This document shows positions 14,344-17,187 of a stretch of DNA of 17,187 nt, piece after piece. Origin of the DNA: Clostridia bacterium (GTDB lineage Bacteria; Bacillota; Clostridia; Oscillospirales; Acutalibacteraceae); the NCBI GenBank assembly GCA_900766945.1, contig CAAFXD010000084.1, forward strand, positions 1-17,187. Direction: 5' to 3'. Both the position numbers and the translations under genes were made by a program. Under the pieces are notes generated by a model. That model searched no databases. It was not told the DNA's origin and saw only the letters and a program-made list of their open reading frames with translations. The stretch's first letter is position 1, and the number at the start of each line of letters is the position of its first letter.

Positions 14344-16308
14344 TTACTGATTTTCAAAATACGCGTCGATTGCCGCATACAGCTGTTTTTCTGCATCATA
14401 CAGCGTGGTGTCGGCAAGCTGTGCCGCCGACATCGTTTGATGCCCGCCGCCGCCGAGCGACTCCATAATCAACTGCACATTCACCTTGCCCATCGAGCGC
14501 GCGGATATGTTGGCGGTGCCGTCGGTTTCAAACAGCACGAACGACGCGTCTACATCGCTGACCGTCAACAGTTCGTCCGCCGCCTGTGCACAAATCACAC
14601 GCAAATCCTTGGCGTCAAAATCGGCTACGGACACAGCACACCGTTTATGACTTTTTGCGTTCAGCACAATTTGCCCGCGCAGTTTGCGGTTTTCCATACT
14701 GCCGGCGAAAAAGCCTTTGACCGCGACGGTATCCGCCCCGCGTGCACGCAAATATGCCGCCGCCTCAAAAGTGCGTACGCCCGTGCGCAAAACAAATTCT
14801 TTGGTGTCGAGCATTATCCCCGCGAGCAACGCATTGGCTTCCACAGGGGTCACCAGCGGCTTTTTGCCGATATACTGCAACAGCTCCGTCACCAATTCGC
14901 AGGTGGAGGAGGCGTGCGGCTCGTGGTAGAAAATGACCGCGTTTTGAATATAATCCACATTTTTTCGGTGGTGGTCAATCACCACAACCTGCTGTGCCTT
15001 TGCGTAGAGCTCCGACGACTCGACAAAGCCGGTTTTATGGGTATCTACCACAATCAACAAAGATTTTTCCGTCAGCATATGCTCCGCCGCTTCGGGCGAG
15101 ACGAAAATATCCGCGCCCTGCGCACGCATATAAGCAATTAAAGGTTGGGCAAGCGTGGTTTTTTCATTGACCGCAATTTTGGCGGATTTGCCGAGCGCGG
15201 TTGCCGCCCTGCACATCCCGATTGCCGCACCGACGCTGTCCAAATCCGAAAACTTATGCCCCATCACAACCACATTTTCGGCAGTTTGCAAAAGCTCGCC
15301 GAGGGCATTTGCCACCACGCGCGAACGCACCTTGGTGCGTTTTTCGACACCCTTGGAAACGCCGCCGAAAAACTGATAACTTTCGTCCGTGCCCTTTAAC
15401 ACGGCTTGGTCGCCGCCGCGGCCGAGCGCCATATCATACGCCTGGCGCGCGTTGCTTTCCGCATCGGAAAGCGTATCCCCGCGCCCCGCGCCGACCGACA
15501 GCGTAATACCCACCGACGCACCGTTGTATGTATAGGCGCGAACCTGCTCCAAAATATTGAATTTTTGCGTAATCATTTTGCGAAGCTCCGCTTCGGGTAC
15601 AACCGCAAAGAACCTACCGCCGGAAAGTTTGCGGAACACGCCGTCAAACTCCGACAGCCAAACCTCGGTCATACGCTCGGCATCGCCCAAAATCTCAGCA
15701 TATTCGCTTTCCTTATAGGCGCGGTAGATTTCGTCGGCACTGTCCACCGCCAACAGCACTACGGCGGGCTTTTCGAGTTTATAAGCCGCCGCGGTTTGCT
15801 TTAAGGCGGTATCCTCGGTATAAATCAAAACATAGGATTGCCGCCCCGAACAGGTAATATGGCTGAAATAAACGGTATATTCTTTTGTGCCGAGTTTTAC
15901 GGAGAACACGGTCTTTTCACGGATTTTCTGTAAGCCCTTGCCACCCGTAAACTGCCCGATATCATCGGTTTGCGGCTCCAATTCCCGCAAAATCTCATTG
16001 TTGAACTTCTGGTTATACCAAACCACGCGGTCACTGCTGTCAAACACCGCAACCGGCAACGGGAAATTGGTCAAAGACGAGTTTTCCTCCGCAGAAAACG
16101 ATGCATTGATAGAGGCGACTGTTTTGCGAATCACTTTAAAATCGTGCTGTGCTTTGAGCGCCGCCGCCACGGTGAACACCAAAAGCAGGCACGCCTCGGC
16201 AAGCGCCACACGCCAATCGAAAAAGACGGTGACGATACAGAATACCGCTGAGAGTAAAATCAGCGCAAAACTCAGCGGATACGTGCGAATCACACGACCG
16301 GCTTTCAA
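14344..16308 (-). CDS. gdpP: Cyclic-di-AMP phosphodiesterase GdpP (YybT family, DHH/DHHA1)
   Basis: The 654-residue membrane enzyme hydrolyses c-di-AMP to pApA, setting the level of this essential messenger for potassium and cell-wall control. Two membrane helices lie at about 13-30 and 33-51. A PAS-like domain follows near 83-165, then a degenerate GGDEF domain (about 180-305) with GRGGDQ, as in other YybT proteins. The DHH catalytic domain has H351, D355 and D357 in GHKFSDLDSVGAAIG, D422, DHH at 445-447 and D501. DHHA1 ends with SLGGGGHQ near 617-624. The full expected set of DHH metal ligands appears present. The start is TTG at 16308: GGAGGTG lies six bases upstream inside the last codons of rnj, and the gap to rnj is only 3 nt, so the two genes are tightly coupled. 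Confidence 0.96.
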   Translation of the reverse strand: MKAGRVIRTYPLSFALILLSAVFCIVTVFFDWRVALAEACLLLVFTVAAALKAQHDFKVIRKTVASINASFSAEENSSLTNFPLPVAVFDSSDRVVWYNQKFNNEILRELEPQTDDIGQFTGGKGLQKIREKTVFSVKLGTKEYTVYFSHITCSGRQSYVLIYTEDTALKQTAAAYKLEKPAVVLLAVDSADEIYRAYKESEYAEILGDAERMTEVWLSEFDGVFRKLSGGRFFAVVPEAELRKMITQKFNILEQVRAYTYNGASVGITLSVGAGRGDTLSDAESNARQAYDMALGRGGDQAVLKGTDESYQFFGGVSKGVEKRTKVRSRVVANALGELLQTAENVVVMGHKFSDLDSVGAAIGMCRAATALGKSAKIAVNEKTTLAQPLIAYMRAQGADIFVSPEAAEHMLTEKSLLIVVDTHKTGFVESSELYAKAQQVVVIDHHRKNVDYIQNAVIFYHEPHASSTCELVTELLQYIGKKPLVTPVEANALLAGIMLDTKEFVLRTGVRTFEAAAYLRARGADTVAVKGFFAGSMENRKLRGQIVLNAKSHKRCAVSVADFDAKDLRVICAQAADELLTVSDVDASFVLFETDGTANISARSMGKVNVQLIMESLGGGGHQTMSAAQLADTTLYDAEKQLYAAIDAYFENQ

Positions 16309-16311
16309 GGC

Positions 16312-17187
16312 TTACACCTCCATAATAATCGGCAGAACCATCGGGCTTCGTTTGGTGCGTGAAAAGGTCAGACGCGAGATTTCATCCCGCAGGCGGTTGC
16401 GAATGGTACCGAAATCGCGCACGCGTTCGTACATACAGTCCGAAAGCACGCTCTCGCAAAGGCGGCGGGATTCCTCCATTAACTGCTCGGACTCGCGCAC
16501 ATACACAAAGCCGCGCGTCACAACATCGGGACCGGAAATGACCTCGCCCGTTTCCTTATCAATCGTTGCGGCAATGATGATAATGCCGTCCTCGGCTAAG
16601 CGTTTGCGGTCACGCAGCACCACAGAGCCGACATCGCCGACGCCGCTGCCATCGACAAAGACCATACCGGCGGGCACCTCGCCGGAAATACGGATTTTTT
16701 CGGCGGTAATTTCTACCTCCTTACCGTTGTCGGCAAGCAAGATATTGCCCTCGGGAATCCCCATTGTACGCGCGAGCGCCGCATGCTTTTGCAAATGCTT
16801 TTGCTCGCCGTGCACGGGGATAAAATACTTCGGCTTGACAAGGCTCATCATCAATTTGAGTTCTTCTTGGCAGGCGTGCCCCGAAACATGGACATCGTAC
16901 ATTTTTTCATATACGACCTCCGCGCCCTGTTTTAACAGTTCGTCCACCACTTTCCCGACCATTTTTTCATTGCCGGGAATGGGGGTTGCGGAGATAATGA
17001 CATAATCATTCGGCCCGATTTCCACACGGCGATGCTCGGAAAACGCCATACGGTACAGCGCGGACATCGGCTCGCCCTGACTGCCCGTGGTAATCAGCAC
17101 GAGCTTTTCGGGCGGATAGCGGTTGATGCTGTCAATGCCGACCAAAATGCCCTCAGGTACATTGATATAGCCGAGTTCCGCCGCAAC
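16312..17187 (-). CDS. rnj: Ribonuclease J, C-terminal part (5' end outside window)
   Basis: The open frame runs off the right edge, and only the last 291 residues are visible. RNase J is a metallo-beta-lactamase/beta-CASP nuclease with endonuclease and 5'-3' exonuclease activity, central to mRNA decay and rRNA maturation in Gram-positives. Visible are VAAELGYINVPEG at the edge, the beta-CASP motif TTGSQGEP, HVSGHA, and the PVHGE motif that supplies a late active-site histidine. The C-terminal dimerisation and end domain follows (GSGVGDVGSVVLRDR through to RSPMVLPIIMEV). A TTG at 17145 is not the start, because the family sequence continues upstream of it. The N-terminal HxHxDH motif must lie outside the window. 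This is the first visible gene of the operon; its stop is 3 nt from gdpP. RNase J1 versus J2 cannot be told. Confidence 0.95.
   Translation of the reverse strand, partial: VAAELGYINVPEGILVGIDSINRYPPEKLVLITTGSQGEPMSALYRMAFSEHRRVEIGPNDYVIISATPIPGNEKMVGKVVDELLKQGAEVVYEKMYDVHVSGHACQEELKLMMSLVKPKYFIPVHGEQKHLQKHAALARTMGIPEGNILLADNGKEVEITAEKIRISGEVPAGMVFVDGSGVGDVGSVVLRDRKRLAEDGIIIIAATIDKETGEVISGPDVVTRGFVYVRESEQLMEESRRLCESVLSDCMYERVRDFGTIRNRLRDEISRLTFSRTKRSPMVLPIIMEV
16315..16321 (-). promoter_or_regulatory. Ribosome binding site deciding the TTG start of gdpP
   Basis: GGAGGTG on the minus strand is made from the last bases of the rnj reading frame (the Met-Glu-Val codons). It ends six bases before TTG at 16308. 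The ideal match and spacing make TTG a confident start. Confidence 0.85.

Noticed and set aside
14344..16308. Active diguanylate cyclase in GdpP
   Set aside because: The GGDEF domain is degenerate (GRGGDQ), as is normal in the YybT family. The function rests on the intact DHH/DHHA1 domains.
15887..17005. Long plus-strand open frame of 372 codons antisense to gdpP and rnj
   Set aside because: The serine/threonine/arginine-rich translation has no family pattern and crosses the gdpP-rnj boundary.

Overview
The window looks like the chromosome of a Gram-positive member of the Clostridia, probably a gut-type Oscillospiraceae/Ruminococcaceae relative. The evidence is a type I dockerin on a secreted protein, Bacillus/Clostridium-type LexA boxes (GAAC-N4-GTTC), strong GGAG-type ribosome binding sites, and a core gene set (RNase J, GdpP, single-copy FtsH, TilS-Hpt pair) arranged as in Firmicutes. 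The genus cannot be fixed from the sequence alone.

Region 1 (1-5190) is an accessory segment. One large gene (609-4565) encodes a secreted BspA-like leucine-rich-repeat protein of 1318 residues with an N-terminal signal peptide and a C-terminal type I dockerin. Its middle is AT-rich, while its two ends and the neighbouring genes are GC-rich. Both flanks are packed with non-coding palindromic repeats: two copies of an 86-bp MITE/REP-like palindrome (188-273 and 4587-4672), clusters of hairpins that end in CCCTAC, and one 184-bp inverted-repeat element (310-493).

Region 2 (5194-6555) is a self-contained SOS unit: a near-perfect sigma-A promoter with one LexA box inside the spacer and a second identical box just after the predicted start of transcription, then a Y-family DNA polymerase gene (dinB-like), then a terminator shared with the convergent ilvB.

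Region 3 (6568-8345, minus strand) is a monocistronic acetolactate synthase catalytic-subunit gene with its own promoter, a near-palindrome over the -10 box, and no regulatory-subunit gene beside it.

Region 4 (8465-17187, minus strand) is one tightly packed housekeeping operon, read right to left: rnj (5' end outside the window), gdpP, rplI, dnaB, tilS, hpt, ftsH, then a terminator. Gaps are 3, 29, 19, -8, -8 and 29 nt. It joins RNA turnover, c-di-AMP breakdown, a ribosomal protein, the replicative helicase, tRNA-Ile lysidine modification, purine salvage and membrane proteolysis. gdpP and ftsH both start with TTG.

I found no tRNA, rRNA, CRISPR array, transposase, phage gene or toxin-antitoxin pair, and no convincing new multi-gene system. 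The most interesting part is the repeat-bracketed, compositionally mosaic dockerin/LRR gene.
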